Of a stretch of 64,000 bases of DNA, positions 53,330-62,885 are shown one piece after another. Numbering within the stretch: position 1 is the stretch's first letter; each line of letters opens with the position of its first letter. This DNA comes from Rhizobium sp. 18055 (GTDB lineage: Bacteria > Pseudomonadota > Alphaproteobacteria > Rhizobiales > Rhizobiaceae): NCBI RefSeq assembly GCF_902706285.1, contig NZ_CACSKD010000012.1:1-64000 (forward strand). Reading direction: 5' to 3'. Position numbers and translations under genes: made by a program. The notes under the pieces are model-generated. The model worked only from the letters and a program-made list of their open reading frames with translations. It ran no database searches and was not told the origin of the DNA.

Positions 53330-53967
53330 GGCTCGGCTCAAACGAAATACAATCACACTCTTCAAGTCCATGATCGGCAGTGCGTCTTCCAGGCCTGCAG
53401 GCCTTACGGCTTCCATTCCTGGTTTTATGCTATCTCGGGCGCGTTCGGAAGATCAATTCCCGGGCGGACAGTCGATCGCCCCTGTCTTTCCGCTACAGCC
53501 CTGATGTATTTACGGTTTCACTTTCACACACCAAGATGTCTCATCCAAGACAGTTTGTAAAATCTGGACGCCAGGCCAGATTGCAGGATTCTATGCTGAT
53601 CACTTCGCCGCTTGAACAGCACTATAGTTCCTGACAGAGCGCAGCGTCCTCGGGTCGTCGGTGCCGTGCGCGAGACTGATCCTAAGGTCTAGGGGAGCGT
53701 TGGGGTTTGGGTTCCTGCACAGGATTTCTACTATTGGCGTTGGCCACCATGGCATACCGATATGGCATCGATGCTGTTGTTCTGCCGGGCTTTTGCGCGG
53801 CGATATCCGGCGCGTTTCTCGCCCATGCGCGCGGCGCCGCGGAGCCAGCCATGGTGTGTACGGGGCATCATGGTCCGCTGCACCGCCAGTCCTTCCATTT
53901 TACCCTCCAGCAAAGATCAACATCAGGCAGCGCGCTGTCGCGCCGGTAATCATTCGGGGAAATTGCC
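53330..53967. other. Intergenic region upstream of the RND operon
   Basis: 638 bp between divergent genes. It contains copy C of the 43-bp motif (53586-53628). Frames here (for example 53661 and 53707) are short, overlap the next gene out of frame, or lack family features. The DNA from 53640 to 53960 could hold further promoters but shows nothing decisive. Confidence 0.4.
53586..53628 (+). promoter_or_regulatory. Shared 43-bp promoter-like motif, copy C (RND operon region)
   Basis: GGATTC (53586), TATGCT, GATCAC (53598-53603), N16, CACTATAGT (53620-53628). The CACTATAGT half equals copy A base for base. It is 340 bp before the adaptor start and 256 bp before the divergent hydrolase start, so its target is less clear than for A and B. 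Confidence 0.5.
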
Positions 53968-55074
53968 ATGAAAATGCGGCCTGCTGTATCCAGATCCAGC
54001 GTGATATCCGGCGTGTCAATCGCCGTCATGTCCGCTTTCCTACTCTCCAGCTGCCAGCGCGACGACGAGGCAACCGAGCGGCCGCCGCGGCCGGTGAAGA
54101 CAGTGGCGGTGTCGTTCAATCCGGAGGACACGTTCGGTTCGCTGGTCGGCGAAATCAGGCCGCGGGTCGAGACCAATTTCAGCTTCCGCCAGGGCGGCGA
54201 AATCAGGGAGCGGGACGTCGAGGTCGGCGATCAGGTGGTGGTCGGCGCGGTGCTCGCCCGTCTCGATGCCGAGGATGCGCAGGACGCGCTGCGCAAGGCC
54301 GAGGCCAATCTGTTCTCGGCGCAGGCACAGCAGCAGAATGCCAATACCGAGCGGGATCGGCAGCAACAGCTCTATCCGCGCACCTCCACCCGCCAGGCCT
54401 TCGATGCCGCCATTGCGCAGGCCAGCATGGCGCAGGCCGGTGTCGATGCGGCGCAGGCGGGGATCAGAATTGCGCAGACCAATCTCGACAACCGGGTGCT
54501 GAAGGCCAATGCCGCAGGTGTGGTGACGGCGATCGGCGGCGAGGTGGGCCAGGTCGTGGGCGGCGGGCAGATGGTGGTGCGGGTGGCGCAGCTTGGAACC
54601 CGCGACGCAGTGTTCCAGGTGCCGGAAGCGACGATCCAGACGACCGGTGGCGATGCACGCGTCGATGTGCAGTTGCTGAGCAATCCGAATGCCAAGGCGA
54701 CGGGAACGGTGCGCGAGATCTCGCCGACGGCCGATCCGGTCACCCGCAATTTCACGGTGCGGATCGGGCTCGATTCGGCGCCGGACGATTTCCGCTTCGG
54801 CAGTGCCGTGCGCGGCACGATCCGACTTTCGGGGGAACCGGCGGCCCGCCTGCCGATGACGGCGCTGTTCAGCAAGGACAACCAGAATGCCGTCTGGGTG
54901 GTCGATGCGGCCAACAAGACGACGAAGCTGGTGCCGGTCGAGGTTCACCGGTTCGATACGGAAGACTTCCTCGTCACCAAGGGTGTGGCCACCGGCGACA
55001 ATGTCGTGGTTGCCGGCGTCCAGCAGCTGAGGCCCGGAATGACCGTTCGCTTGCTTGAAGGAAGTGCGGAATGA
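53968..55074 (+). CDS. RND efflux periplasmic adaptor (MFP) lipoprotein
   Basis: 368 residues. Signal peptide with lipobox LLSSC (Cys29). The lipoyl/biotinyl-like half-motifs flank a helical hairpin (EANLFSAQAQQQNANTERDRQQQL...ASMAQAGVDAAQAGIRIAQ), followed by beta-barrel and membrane-proximal domains. It joins an RND pump to an outer-membrane channel. It overlaps the pump gene by 4 bp (ATGA). No TolC-like gene is present here. Confidence 0.92.
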   Translation: MKMRPAVSRSSVISGVSIAVMSAFLLSSCQRDDEATERPPRPVKTVAVSFNPEDTFGSLVGEIRPRVETNFSFRQGGEIRERDVEVGDQVVVGAVLARLDAEDAQDALRKAEANLFSAQAQQQNANTERDRQQQLYPRTSTRQAFDAAIAQASMAQAGVDAAQAGIRIAQTNLDNRVLKANAAGVVTAIGGEVGQVVGGGQMVVRVAQLGTRDAVFQVPEATIQTTGGDARVDVQLLSNPNAKATGTVREISPTADPVTRNFTVRIGLDSAPDDFRFGSAVRGTIRLSGEPAARLPMTALFSKDNQNAVWVVDAANKTTKLVPVEVHRFDTEDFLVTKGVATGDNVVVAGVQQLRPGMTVRLLEGSAE

Positions 55075-58000
55075 ACGAGGGCTTCAACCTATCAGCATGG
55101 GCGATCAAGCGGCAGAGCCTCGTCATCTTTCTCGTGCTGCTCAGCGCGATTGCCGGCGTGCTCGCCTATATCAATCTCGGGCGCGACGAGGACCCGGAAT
55201 TCACCTTCAAGACGATGATCGTCTCGGCCGCCTGGCCGGGCGCCACCATCGAGCAGACCACCGACCAGATCACCGATCGACTGGAGCGGACGCTGGAGGA
55301 GGTGCCGAACCTCGACAATCTCCGCAGCCTGACGACAGCAGGGCAGTCGGTCATCTATGTGACGCTGGATGATTCGACGGTGCCCGGCGATGTCGGCGAA
55401 TCCTGGTATCAGGCGCGCAAGAAGGTCGGCGACATGGTGGGTACGCTGCCATCCGGCGTGCGCGGCCCAGCCTTCAATGACGACTTCGGCGATACGTTCG
55501 GCATCATCTACGGCTTCACCTCCGAAGGGTTCAGCGATCGCGAGGTGCGCGACTGGGCCTACGAGGCGCGCACCCGGCTGCTGAAGCTCGACAATATCGG
55601 CAAGGTGCAACTGATCGGTACGCAGGACGAGACGATCTACATCGAGTTCTCGACGGAACGGCTCGCGAGCCTGGGCTTGAGCGCTGCCACGGTGATGAAC
55701 ACGATCCAGGCGCAGAATGCCGTGTTGCCGGCCGGTCTGATCACCTCCGAACGTGACCGGACAATCCTGCAGGTGTCGGGCAGCCTGACCGATGAGAGGA
55801 CCGTTCGCGAACTCAATATCCCGACGGCCTCCGGGTTCGTGCGGCTTGGCGATATTGCCAGCGTCGTGCGTGGTACCGTCGATCCGCCGCAGCCGCGTTT
55901 CCGCATCAGGGGCAAGCCGGCGATCGGCATCGCCATCTCGATGGCATCAGGCGGCGATATCCTGCAGCTTGGCAGCAATATCGATGCGACGATGCAGAAG
56001 TTCGAAGACGATCTGCCTATCGGCATCAACATGACGCATGTGGCAAGCCAGCCGGCCGTGGTGAAGACGGCGATCCGCAGCTTCACGACGTCGTTGGGGC
56101 AGGCGGTGGTCATCGTGCTTGGCGTCAGTTTCCTGGCGCTCGGCCTGCGCGCGGGGCTTGCCGTTGCGGTCTCGATACCGCTGGTGCTGGCGCTGACCTT
56201 CCTGTTCATGGACATTGCGGGGATTGCGCTGCAGCGCGTGTCGCTGGGTGCCCTGATCATCGCGCTGACGCTGATGATCGACGATACGATGGTCACGGTC
56301 GAAACGATGATGGCCAAGCTCGAGCAGGGCTATGATCGGGTCAAGGCGGCATCGCACGCCTATACCTCCACGGCCTTTCCGATGTTGGCGGGGACGCTTG
56401 TGACGATCGCCGGCTTTATCCCGGTCGGGTTTGCCAGCAGCTCGTCGGGCGAATATGCGCGGTCGCTGTTTCTGGTGATCGGCTTTGCACTTATCGTCTC
56501 GTGGCTGGTGGCGGTGATTCTGACGCCGATCGTCGGGCTTGCGGTGCTGAAATCAGGGGCGGTGACGGGTGATAAGCCCGATAGTGCGCTGATCCGCGGC
56601 TTCAAGAACATTCTCTATGCCTGCATGCGGATGCGGCTGATCGTGGTGCTGGCGACCGTCGGGCTGTTCATCGTTGCGTTGCTGGCATCGTCGGCGATGA
56701 ACCGGCAGTTTTTCCCGTCATCGGATCGGCCGGAGCTGATCCTGCAACTGACCTTGCCGCAGAGCGCATCACAGTCGGCGACCTCTGTCTATGTGTCGCG
56801 CGCGGAAGAGGTTCTTGCCGCCGACGAGGATGTGGCCGACTGGAGCTTCTATGTCGGCTCCGATCCGGTGCGTTTCTACCTGTCGATGGACCTCCAGGCA
56901 CCGGCACCTTCGCGGGCGCAGGCGGTGGTCATTGCCAAGAGCGTCGGCGCGCGCGATGCGCTTCAGGCGCGGCTGCAGAAGGCGCTCGACGAGAAGCTCT
57001 CCGATATCGTCGTGCGCGTCTCGCCGCTGGAAATGGGCCCGCCGGTCGGCTGGCCGGTGCAGTACCGTGTCAGCGGACGAGATATTCCGGGCGTTCGCGA
57101 TGTCGCCTGGCAGGTCTCCGATGCGCTGAGCAAGCTGCCTGGCGTCGTTCAGCCCAATCTCGATTGGAACGAGCCGGTCCGCAAGGTGATCATCAATGTC
57201 GATCAGGATCGCGCCCGGCTGGTAGGGCTCAATTCATCGGTGATCGCGCAGACGCTGTTTGCCACCGCATCCGGCCTTCCGGTGACGCAGATCCGGGACT
57301 CGATCTATCTCGTCAACGTGGTGGCGCGGGCAACGGCCGAGCAGCGGGTGGATATCGGCACGATCCGCGCCCTGCAGATCCCGGTCGGGGCCAACCATAC
57401 GGTGCCACTCTCCAGCATAGCGACGATCGACTACCAGACGACGCAGCCGGTGATCTGGCGCCACGACGGCTCGACCACCATCACCGTTCAGGCGGATACG
57501 GCAGAAGGCGTGATGGCGGCAAGCGTGGTCGAGGCGGCAGCGGCCAAGATCGACGAGATCCGCCATGCCAATCCGAACTACCAGATCGAGGTTGGCGGCG
57601 CTGTCGAGGGGGCGGAAGAGGGGCTCGGCTCGGTGGTCGAGATGCTGCCGGTCATGGGCATCATCATCCTGATCGTCTTGATGTTCCAGCTGCAGAGCGT
57701 GCAGCGGCTGCTGCTTGTCATCAGCGTCGTGCCGCTCGGCCTGATCGGCGTGGTGCTGATCATGCTGATCACCAATACGCCTGTCGGCTTCATCGCCGTC
57801 CTCGGGATGATCGCGCTGATCGGAATGATCACGCGAAACTCCGTGGTGCTGATCGACCAGATCGACCAGGCGATGGAGGAAAAAGGGCGGACGTGGCAGG
57901 GCGTCATCGACGTGACGGCACAGCGGCTGCGGCCGGTGTTCCTGACGGCCGGTTCGACCGTGCTCGGCATGCTGCCGATCATCCGCGATCCGTTCTGGTC

Positions 58001-58163
58001 GCCGCTTGCCTTCACCGTCATTGGCGGTCTGGTCGTGGCGGCAGCGCTGACGCTGATCTTCCTGCCGGTACTCTACGTGCTATGGTTCCGCATTCCGGCA
58101 GATGCCGAACCTGCGGTCGTTGCCGATGCGCCGGAGCCGCAGCCGGTGGCGGCTGGCGGTTGA
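55071..58163 (+). CDS. RND-family efflux permease
   Basis: 1,030 residues, normal AcrB/HAE1-like length: TM1 (about 13-31), a large porter loop, TM2-6 with the proton-relay LGALIIALTLMIDDTMVTVETMMAK (two adjacent acidic residues in TM4), a second loop, and TM8-12 (GMIALIGMITRNSVVLIDQID). It should export lipophilic or toxic compounds by proton exchange. Coupled to the adaptor gene by ATGA and followed by a terminator. Substrate not predictable. Confidence 0.93.
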   Translation: MNEGFNLSAWAIKRQSLVIFLVLLSAIAGVLAYINLGRDEDPEFTFKTMIVSAAWPGATIEQTTDQITDRLERTLEEVPNLDNLRSLTTAGQSVIYVTLDDSTVPGDVGESWYQARKKVGDMVGTLPSGVRGPAFNDDFGDTFGIIYGFTSEGFSDREVRDWAYEARTRLLKLDNIGKVQLIGTQDETIYIEFSTERLASLGLSAATVMNTIQAQNAVLPAGLITSERDRTILQVSGSLTDERTVRELNIPTASGFVRLGDIASVVRGTVDPPQPRFRIRGKPAIGIAISMASGGDILQLGSNIDATMQKFEDDLPIGINMTHVASQPAVVKTAIRSFTTSLGQAVVIVLGVSFLALGLRAGLAVAVSIPLVLALTFLFMDIAGIALQRVSLGALIIALTLMIDDTMVTVETMMAKLEQGYDRVKAASHAYTSTAFPMLAGTLVTIAGFIPVGFASSSSGEYARSLFLVIGFALIVSWLVAVILTPIVGLAVLKSGAVTGDKPDSALIRGFKNILYACMRMRLIVVLATVGLFIVALLASSAMNRQFFPSSDRPELILQLTLPQSASQSATSVYVSRAEEVLAADEDVADWSFYVGSDPVRFYLSMDLQAPAPSRAQAVVIAKSVGARDALQARLQKALDEKLSDIVVRVSPLEMGPPVGWPVQYRVSGRDIPGVRDVAWQVSDALSKLPGVVQPNLDWNEPVRKVIINVDQDRARLVGLNSSVIAQTLFATASGLPVTQIRDSIYLVNVVARATAEQRVDIGTIRALQIPVGANHTVPLSSIATIDYQTTQPVIWRHDGSTTITVQADTAEGVMAASVVEAAAAKIDEIRHANPNYQIEVGGAVEGAEEGLGSVVEMLPVMGIIILIVLMFQLQSVQRLLLVISVVPLGLIGVVLIMLITNTPVGFIAVLGMIALIGMITRNSVVLIDQIDQAMEEKGRTWQGVIDVTAQRLRPVFLTAGSTVLGMLPIIRDPFWSPLAFTVIGGLVVAAALTLIFLPVLYVLWFRIPADAEPAVVADAPEPQPVAAGG

Positions 58164-58220
58164 GGAAAGGCTGCCTGTCAGCTTCCGCGGGCGATTGCCC
58201 ATTCGCTTTTCCATATCGAA

Positions 58221-58249
58221 CGGTGTGCCGAACCCTCGGCGCACCGTTT
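58221..58249 (+). terminator. Terminator after the RND pump gene
   Basis: Stem CGGTGTGCCGA / TCGGCGCACCG (58221-58231, 58236-58246; one G-U pair), ACCC loop, then TTTG, 57 bp after the stop. Confidence 0.72.
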
Positions 58250-58337
58250 GTGCGTGTGCATTGATTATCATTGAAAAATTTAGAAGAAAGAGACGCAATG
58301 CAAAGTTGCGGGATTTATTGCTAATTTATTGGATACG

Positions 58338-58351
58338 ATCATAGCTATGAT
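58338..58351. promoter_or_regulatory. Perfect palindrome upstream of the DUF1269 gene
   Basis: ATCATAGCTATGAT is a 14-bp gapless palindrome 43 bp before the start of the DUF1269 gene, in an AT-rich stretch. An operator is plausible; the binding protein is unknown. Confidence 0.45.
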
Positions 58352-58394
58352 TTGCCCAGCGTTTCCGTTCCGGAATTTGTAAAGGGGATTAGTC

Positions 58395-58892
58395 ATGTCT
58401 GATTTGATTGCGATCGTCTACCCGACCGAAGCCAAGGCGGAAGAGGTGCGTCAGAAGCTGTTCGAGCTGCAGAAGGAATATCTGATCAAGCTCGGGGACG
58501 CCGTCATTGCCGTGAAGACCGATGCGGGGAAGGTCAAGCTGAACCAGCTGGTCAACACGACGGCGGCAGGTGCTGCATCCGGTAGCTTCTGGGGACTTCT
58601 AATTGGGGTGATCTTCCTCAATCCGCTGCTCGGCGTGATGGCCGGTGCAGCGTCGGGCGCGATCGGTGGGGCATTGAGCGATGTCGGCATCAACGATCCC
58701 TTCATGAAGGATCTTGCCGCCAATCTGCAGCCGGGCAATGCAGCACTCTTCGTGCTGGTGCAGGAGATGACCGCCGACAAGGTGCTGAAGGAGATCTCCG
58801 CTTTCGGCGGCGTGGTTTTGAAAACCTCTCTCGACGAAACGAAAGAACAGGTGCTGCGCGACGCGCTGGAGAAGGCAACGATGGCCGGCTAG
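58395..58892 (+). CDS. DUF1269 domain protein
   Basis: 165 residues. The DUF1269 core (MSDLIAIVYPTEAKAEEVRQKL...YLIKLGDAVIAVKT...GKVKLNQ) is followed by a glycine-zipper hydrophobic hairpin (FWGLLIGVIFLNPLLGVMAGAASGAIGGALSD) and a conserved C-terminal ALFVLVQEMTADKVLKEI. Start after AAAGGGGATTAGTC. Members are membrane-associated, often general-stress or acid-stress induced; biochemical role unknown. A perfect palindrome lies in its promoter. Confidence 0.85.
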   Translation: MSDLIAIVYPTEAKAEEVRQKLFELQKEYLIKLGDAVIAVKTDAGKVKLNQLVNTTAAGAASGSFWGLLIGVIFLNPLLGVMAGAASGAIGGALSDVGINDPFMKDLAANLQPGNAALFVLVQEMTADKVLKEISAFGGVVLKTSLDETKEQVLRDALEKATMAG

Positions 58893-59054
58893 GCGCCTGT
58901 CAGGCTGTTACCGCAGGCACCCGGAGGAACCAGTCCGGTTGCTTCGCGGGACGCTGCGGACAGCAAAGGAGAGCGTGCATTGGGCCGGTCTCGGCGCGTT
59001 GCAGCGGTCTGAGGTGGGGATCTCGGCAGATTGAAGAATGTTCTAGGGGTCGGC

Positions 59055-60140
59055 ATGACAGGGGCAGGGGCAGGAGCAGGGGCAGGGGCAGGCGGCAGCC
59101 GGATGGTCGGCTCGGTGACCACAGGTATCATCGTGTTGGCGCTGCTGCACGTGGCGCAATCGATCTTTGCACCACTGATATTTTCTCTGTTCATCATCGC
59201 GCTGGTCTGGCCATGTCAGGCGGCGTTGCAGCGCTGGCTGCCAAAGCTGCTGGCGCTGCTGATCACGCTCGTCATCACCATGGCGGCAATCATCGCCATC
59301 GGCTCGTCGGTGGCCTGGGGCTTCAGCAAGCTTGCCCAGTGGCTGTTTCTCAACGCTGATCGGTTCCAGGCGATCTATATCGACTGGACGAGCTGGCTCG
59401 AGGGGCACGGCCTTGCCGTCGCAGGGCCGCTGACCGACCGGTTCGATGTCTCCTGGCTCGTTCGGTTTGTGCAGGGGATGGCAGGGCGGTTGAACAGCTT
59501 TGCCGGCTTCACGTTGCTGGTTTTCATCTTCATCATGCTTGGTCTGCTCGAGGTGGAGGATTTCAACAAGCGCCTGACGCTGCCGGCAGCCCAGCCCTAT
59601 GGCGCGCGGATTCTGAGCGCCAACCGCATCATCGGGGCCAAGCTTCGACGTTTCATGATCGTCAGGACGTTCGCCAGCATCCTCACCGGCTGCGTGGTCT
59701 GGCTGTTTGCGCTCGGTGCCGGGCTGGAGCTCGCTGCCGCCTGGGGGGCGATTGCATTCGCACTCAACTACATCCCCTTCCTCGGCCCCTTCGTGGCAAC
59801 CGCTTTGCCAACGCTGTTTGCCATCGCCCAGTTCGATTCCTGGCAGACGGCCGTGGTGATCTTCACCAGCCTGAATGTCATCCAGTTCATCATCGGCAGC
59901 TATCTCGAGCCACGGCTGACCGGAGCCTCGCTGGCGATCTCGCCGTTTGCAGTGATCTTCGCGGTGTTCTTCTGGAGCTTCATGTGGGGGATATCGGGCG
60001 CTTTCATCGGCGTACCGATGCTGATCGCCTTCATCGTCTATTGCGCAGGCATACCCTCCGGCCAATGGATCGCGACCTTGCTGTCGAGCGGTCCGAAGGC
60101 GGAGGCGAAAAGTCTGTCAGGACAGCCAGCGGGGGAATGA
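59055..60140 (+). CDS. AI-2E-family (PerM/YdiK-type) transporter
   Basis: 361 residues from ATG 59055, chosen because AGGGG lies 6 bp upstream; a TTG at 59031 is in frame but weaker. About eight hydrophobic segments with family stretches LLVFIFIMLGLLEVEDF, GAIAFALNYIPFLGPFVATALP and EPRLTGASLAISPFAVIFAVFFWSFMWGISGAFIGVPM. Members are predicted exporters or permeases with few proven substrates; the AI-2 link is not general. The N-terminus holds a Gly-Ala run encoded by a GGGGCA repeat. Confidence 0.85.
   Translation: MTGAGAGAGAGAGGSRMVGSVTTGIIVLALLHVAQSIFAPLIFSLFIIALVWPCQAALQRWLPKLLALLITLVITMAAIIAIGSSVAWGFSKLAQWLFLNADRFQAIYIDWTSWLEGHGLAVAGPLTDRFDVSWLVRFVQGMAGRLNSFAGFTLLVFIFIMLGLLEVEDFNKRLTLPAAQPYGARILSANRIIGAKLRRFMIVRTFASILTGCVVWLFALGAGLELAAAWGAIAFALNYIPFLGPFVATALPTLFAIAQFDSWQTAVVIFTSLNVIQFIIGSYLEPRLTGASLAISPFAVIFAVFFWSFMWGISGAFIGVPMLIAFIVYCAGIPSGQWIATLLSSGPKAEAKSLSGQPAGE
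59061..59092 (+). repeat. GGGGCA hexanucleotide tract at the gene start
   Basis: Five to six units of GGGGCA (one GGAGCA) starting 6 bp after the ATG, encoding alternating Gly-Ala. Four or more G-runs of four could form a G-quadruplex in DNA or mRNA. Hexamer slippage would keep frame but change the Gly-Ala length. Confidence 0.7.
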
Positions 60141-60389
60141 AGATTTCGTCTTATTCATACATAATTCACGCACGGGTTGAATTGGTGGGCTTAACGGGGT
60201 AGCTTCACATCAGGCATGAGCAACCGGGGGGAGGGCATGTCGTAAGGTATCGATGCCAAAGGTGGATTTGCATCCGCGGGGCGATCATTCGCGCCAGCAA
60301 TCGGCTGGCGCCGATACCGACAATCTACCGATAGCATCATTCACACGTCACGTAGCTTTCTGTTCGCTGGACTGAGAGGAAAAGTACGA

Positions 60390-60536
60390 ATGGCATGCGG
60401 CATATTTTCAGTTCTTACCATTGCGCCACCCGCTTCAGCGGTCCCAGCCGAAAGGTCTGTGACGGCGGCTTTTGAAGCATACTGCACCGTTGCCGACGAA
60501 CCGAAGCGGGCTCTCGCTCAGTTGGAGGTAAGATGA
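60390..60536 (+). CDS. Short 48-codon ORF coupled to the AraC gene
   Basis: The ATG follows GAGAGGAAAAG. The frame encodes MACGIFSVLTIAPPASAVPA as a signal-peptide-like opening, then an acidic/basic 28-residue end, and stops in TGA that overlaps the AraC start as ATGA (60533-60536). Both the ribosome site and the coupling support real translation. Whether it is a functional exported peptide or a leader controlling AraC translation is not known. No family recognised. Confidence 0.55.
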   Translation: MACGIFSVLTIAPPASAVPAERSVTAAFEAYCTVADEPKRALAQLEVR

Positions 60537-61678
60537 TGACCGGGGAAGAGGCCATGATGCACGCCGAACTGCTCGAGCGGCGGCAGAGCGATCAACGCGC
60601 CGTGACATCGCGCCTGACAGTGGTCGATAGCGGGCCGATCGCGCCACAGGCGCAGGCCTTGCCGTCGTTTGATTTTTCCACCGGCGGCAGGACCCGCGCA
60701 GAGCAATTCGACGGCTGGCGAAGCAGTTTCGGTTCGATGCTGGAACTGACCGACAACGAGCAGAAGGCCGGAGACTTCAGCGGTCGGCAGACGCTATGGG
60801 ATCTCGGCAGCATGGTCCTTGCGGAGATCGGGACCGACAGCCTGGGATTTTCGAGTTTGCCCGGCCACATCAGGCGCGATCCGGTTGACCATTGGACGAT
60901 GACGCTGGTGAAATCCGGACGCATTCACACGGAGACGGCCAGAAACACGTTCGGTTCAGGTCCGGGTGAGGTTCACATCCATTCGCTGGGGCGTGTGTTC
61001 GGCGGTGTCGTTCCCGTCAAGACCGAGATGCTGATGCTGTTCGTGCCGCGCGACTTTTCGGTGGAGACCGCCGTTACCCTCGGGCAATCGGAGTTTTCGA
61101 CGCTTTCGACCGGGATGGGCCGGTTGTTCTCGGATTATCTGATCGATGTCTCCAACCGGCTGCCGATGCTCAAGCCTGGCGATCTGCCGGGACTTGCGGC
61201 CGCAACCCGGGCGATGATCCTGGCCTGCGTGTCGCCCTCTCGCGATAATTTTGAGGTGGCAGAAGGGCCGATCGCCACCGTTTTCCTTGAGCGAGCCCGG
61301 CAGTTGGTGCAGTGCCGCCTACTCGATCCGAAGCTCGATTCGGAACTGGTCCGGCGGGAGCTTGGGATATCCAGAACGCGGCTTTACAATCTTTTCGAGC
61401 CCTTCGGCGGGGTGATGCACTATATCCAGCATCGCCGGCTGCTGAGCGCCTATGCTGCGCTGACAGACCCCAACGAGCGGCGGCTGATCTTCCAGATCGC
61501 AGAAGAGCGCGGCTTCAGCGACGGTGCCGAATTCAGCCGCGCGTTCAAGCGTGCATTCGGCGATAGCCCGAGCGACATCAGAAAGCGGGGCGGTGGCGGA
61601 ACGCCGAACCGCGTCAATCTTGATGATTGCCCATCCGAGCAGCGACTGGGCGTGCTTCTGCGCCGATTGCAGGGCTAG
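60533..61678 (+). CDS. AraC-family transcriptional regulator
   Basis: 381 residues. The N-terminal region (about 35-230) is a cupin-like AraC-binding domain of the 'AraC_binding_2' kind. The C-terminal region carries the two AraC HTH motifs (LVRRELGISRTRLYNLFEPFG and IFQIAEERGFSDGAEFSRAFKRAFGDSPSDIR) at about 285-355. The start at 60533 follows GGAGGTAAG and overlaps the preceding short ORF. Target and inducer unknown; the downstream zntB gene is spaced 178 bp and probably separate. Confidence 0.88.
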   Translation: MMTGEEAMMHAELLERRQSDQRAVTSRLTVVDSGPIAPQAQALPSFDFSTGGRTRAEQFDGWRSSFGSMLELTDNEQKAGDFSGRQTLWDLGSMVLAEIGTDSLGFSSLPGHIRRDPVDHWTMTLVKSGRIHTETARNTFGSGPGEVHIHSLGRVFGGVVPVKTEMLMLFVPRDFSVETAVTLGQSEFSTLSTGMGRLFSDYLIDVSNRLPMLKPGDLPGLAAATRAMILACVSPSRDNFEVAEGPIATVFLERARQLVQCRLLDPKLDSELVRRELGISRTRLYNLFEPFGGVMHYIQHRRLLSAYAALTDPNERRLIFQIAEERGFSDGAEFSRAFKRAFGDSPSDIRKRGGGGTPNRVNLDDCPSEQRLGVLLRRLQG

Positions 61679-61856
61679 ACCAGGTGACCGGGTGAGCGAT
61701 TTTCCAGGCTCGCGTTCGCTTCACCGGCTACGCGGGCCGAGACGGGCTGCAGGCAGGCGGCGCGACATTGCGCCTTTTCGGCGACCTGATAGAGTCGGTT
61801 CTAATATTCGGACAGCTGACTGTATTTCCCGCACTTTTGATGGTCCCGTGGTGGCA

Positions 61857-62885
61857 ATGAAGACTGTGAATACGCCTATGGCAAGCTATGGTGTCGAACC
61901 GGGAATACGCTTTGCGCTGCTGCTCGACGGGCGCGGCGGCTGCAAGCAGATCGACATGGCGGGCGTCTGTGTATGGAAGCCGGGGGACGGGGTGATATGG
62001 CTGCATCTGGAGCGGGATCATCCGGCCGCGGCGACCTGGGTCAACAAGGAGGGGCGGTTCGACAGCTTCGTGGCCGAGGCGCTGCTGGAAGAGGAAACGC
62101 GGCCGCGGGTCGAACCGGTCGAGGACGGATTGCTGATCATTCTGCGCGGGGTCTGCGCGACGTCTCCCGAAGAGGCGATGGAGCCCGGGCCGGAGATCGA
62201 TCTCGTGCCGCTGCACCTGTGGGTCGATGCCGACCGTGTCGTTTCCCTGCGCGATAGCGGCCACTACATCACCGCGCTTCGCGACATCCGTGCAGCCCTC
62301 GAAAAAGGCAAGGGGCCGCACCGCAGCGGCGATCTTCTGGCGCTGATCGGCGAAAAGCTGGTGCGCGATCTCGAGCCGGTTCTCGATGCAATGGACGAGG
62401 AGGTCGATGAACTCGACGAGATGATCTTTCATGGCGAGGCGAGCGAAGTGCGCGAGCGGCTAAAGTTGCTTCGGCGGCGATCCGTACAGCTCAGGCGCTA
62501 TCTGGCACCACAGCGCGATGCGCTGAACCGGATCGAGCATGACGATGCGCCGTGGCTGATCGAGCGCGACAAGCTGCGCCTGCGCGAGGTGATCGACAAA
62601 CTGATGCGCTTCATCGAGTACCTCGACGCGATCCGCGACCGCACCGGCATTCTTCATGATGACTTGTCGACCGTGATCAGCGAGAAAATTGCCCGCAATT
62701 CCAATCGCTTGGCGGCACTTGCGGCGTTGCTGCTGCCGCCCAGCGTGGTGGCTGGCCTGTTCGGGATGAACGTCGGCGGCATTCCCGGGGTGAACGATAC
62801 CTGGGCGTTTGTCGTCATCGTCGCATTCGTGACCGTGACGTCGGTTGCGACACTTTGGGCCCTTCGCCGCATCGGCTGGCTATAG
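61857..62885 (+). CDS. zntB: CorA/ZntB-family zinc transporter
   Basis: 342 residues from ATG 61857; the frame is open 111 codons upstream, but that part overlaps the AraC gene and lacks family features. Soluble N-terminal domain with VSLRD, a long helical stalk (about 150-275, SVQLRRYLAPQRDAL...ISEKIARNSNRLAAL), and two C-terminal TM helices with the GMNVGGIPG motif (TM1 end) of ZntB. It forms a pentameric Zn2+ (or divalent cation) channel. Start choice is not fixed by a clear ribosome site. Confidence 0.87.
   Translation: MKTVNTPMASYGVEPGIRFALLLDGRGGCKQIDMAGVCVWKPGDGVIWLHLERDHPAAATWVNKEGRFDSFVAEALLEEETRPRVEPVEDGLLIILRGVCATSPEEAMEPGPEIDLVPLHLWVDADRVVSLRDSGHYITALRDIRAALEKGKGPHRSGDLLALIGEKLVRDLEPVLDAMDEEVDELDEMIFHGEASEVRERLKLLRRRSVQLRRYLAPQRDALNRIEHDDAPWLIERDKLRLREVIDKLMRFIEYLDAIRDRTGILHDDLSTVISEKIARNSNRLAALAALLLPPSVVAGLFGMNVGGIPGVNDTWAFVVIVAFVTVTSVATLWALRRIGWL

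Noticed and set aside
53661..55058. 465-codon plus frame overlapping the RND adaptor
   Set aside because: Same-strand other-frame translation rich in Arg/Gly; the adaptor frame has lipobox, motifs and coupling to the pump.
61524..61856. Long N-terminal extension of the ZntB frame
   Set aside because: Overlaps the AraC gene, translation is Arg/Ala-rich without ZntB features; ATG 61857 gives the normal family length.
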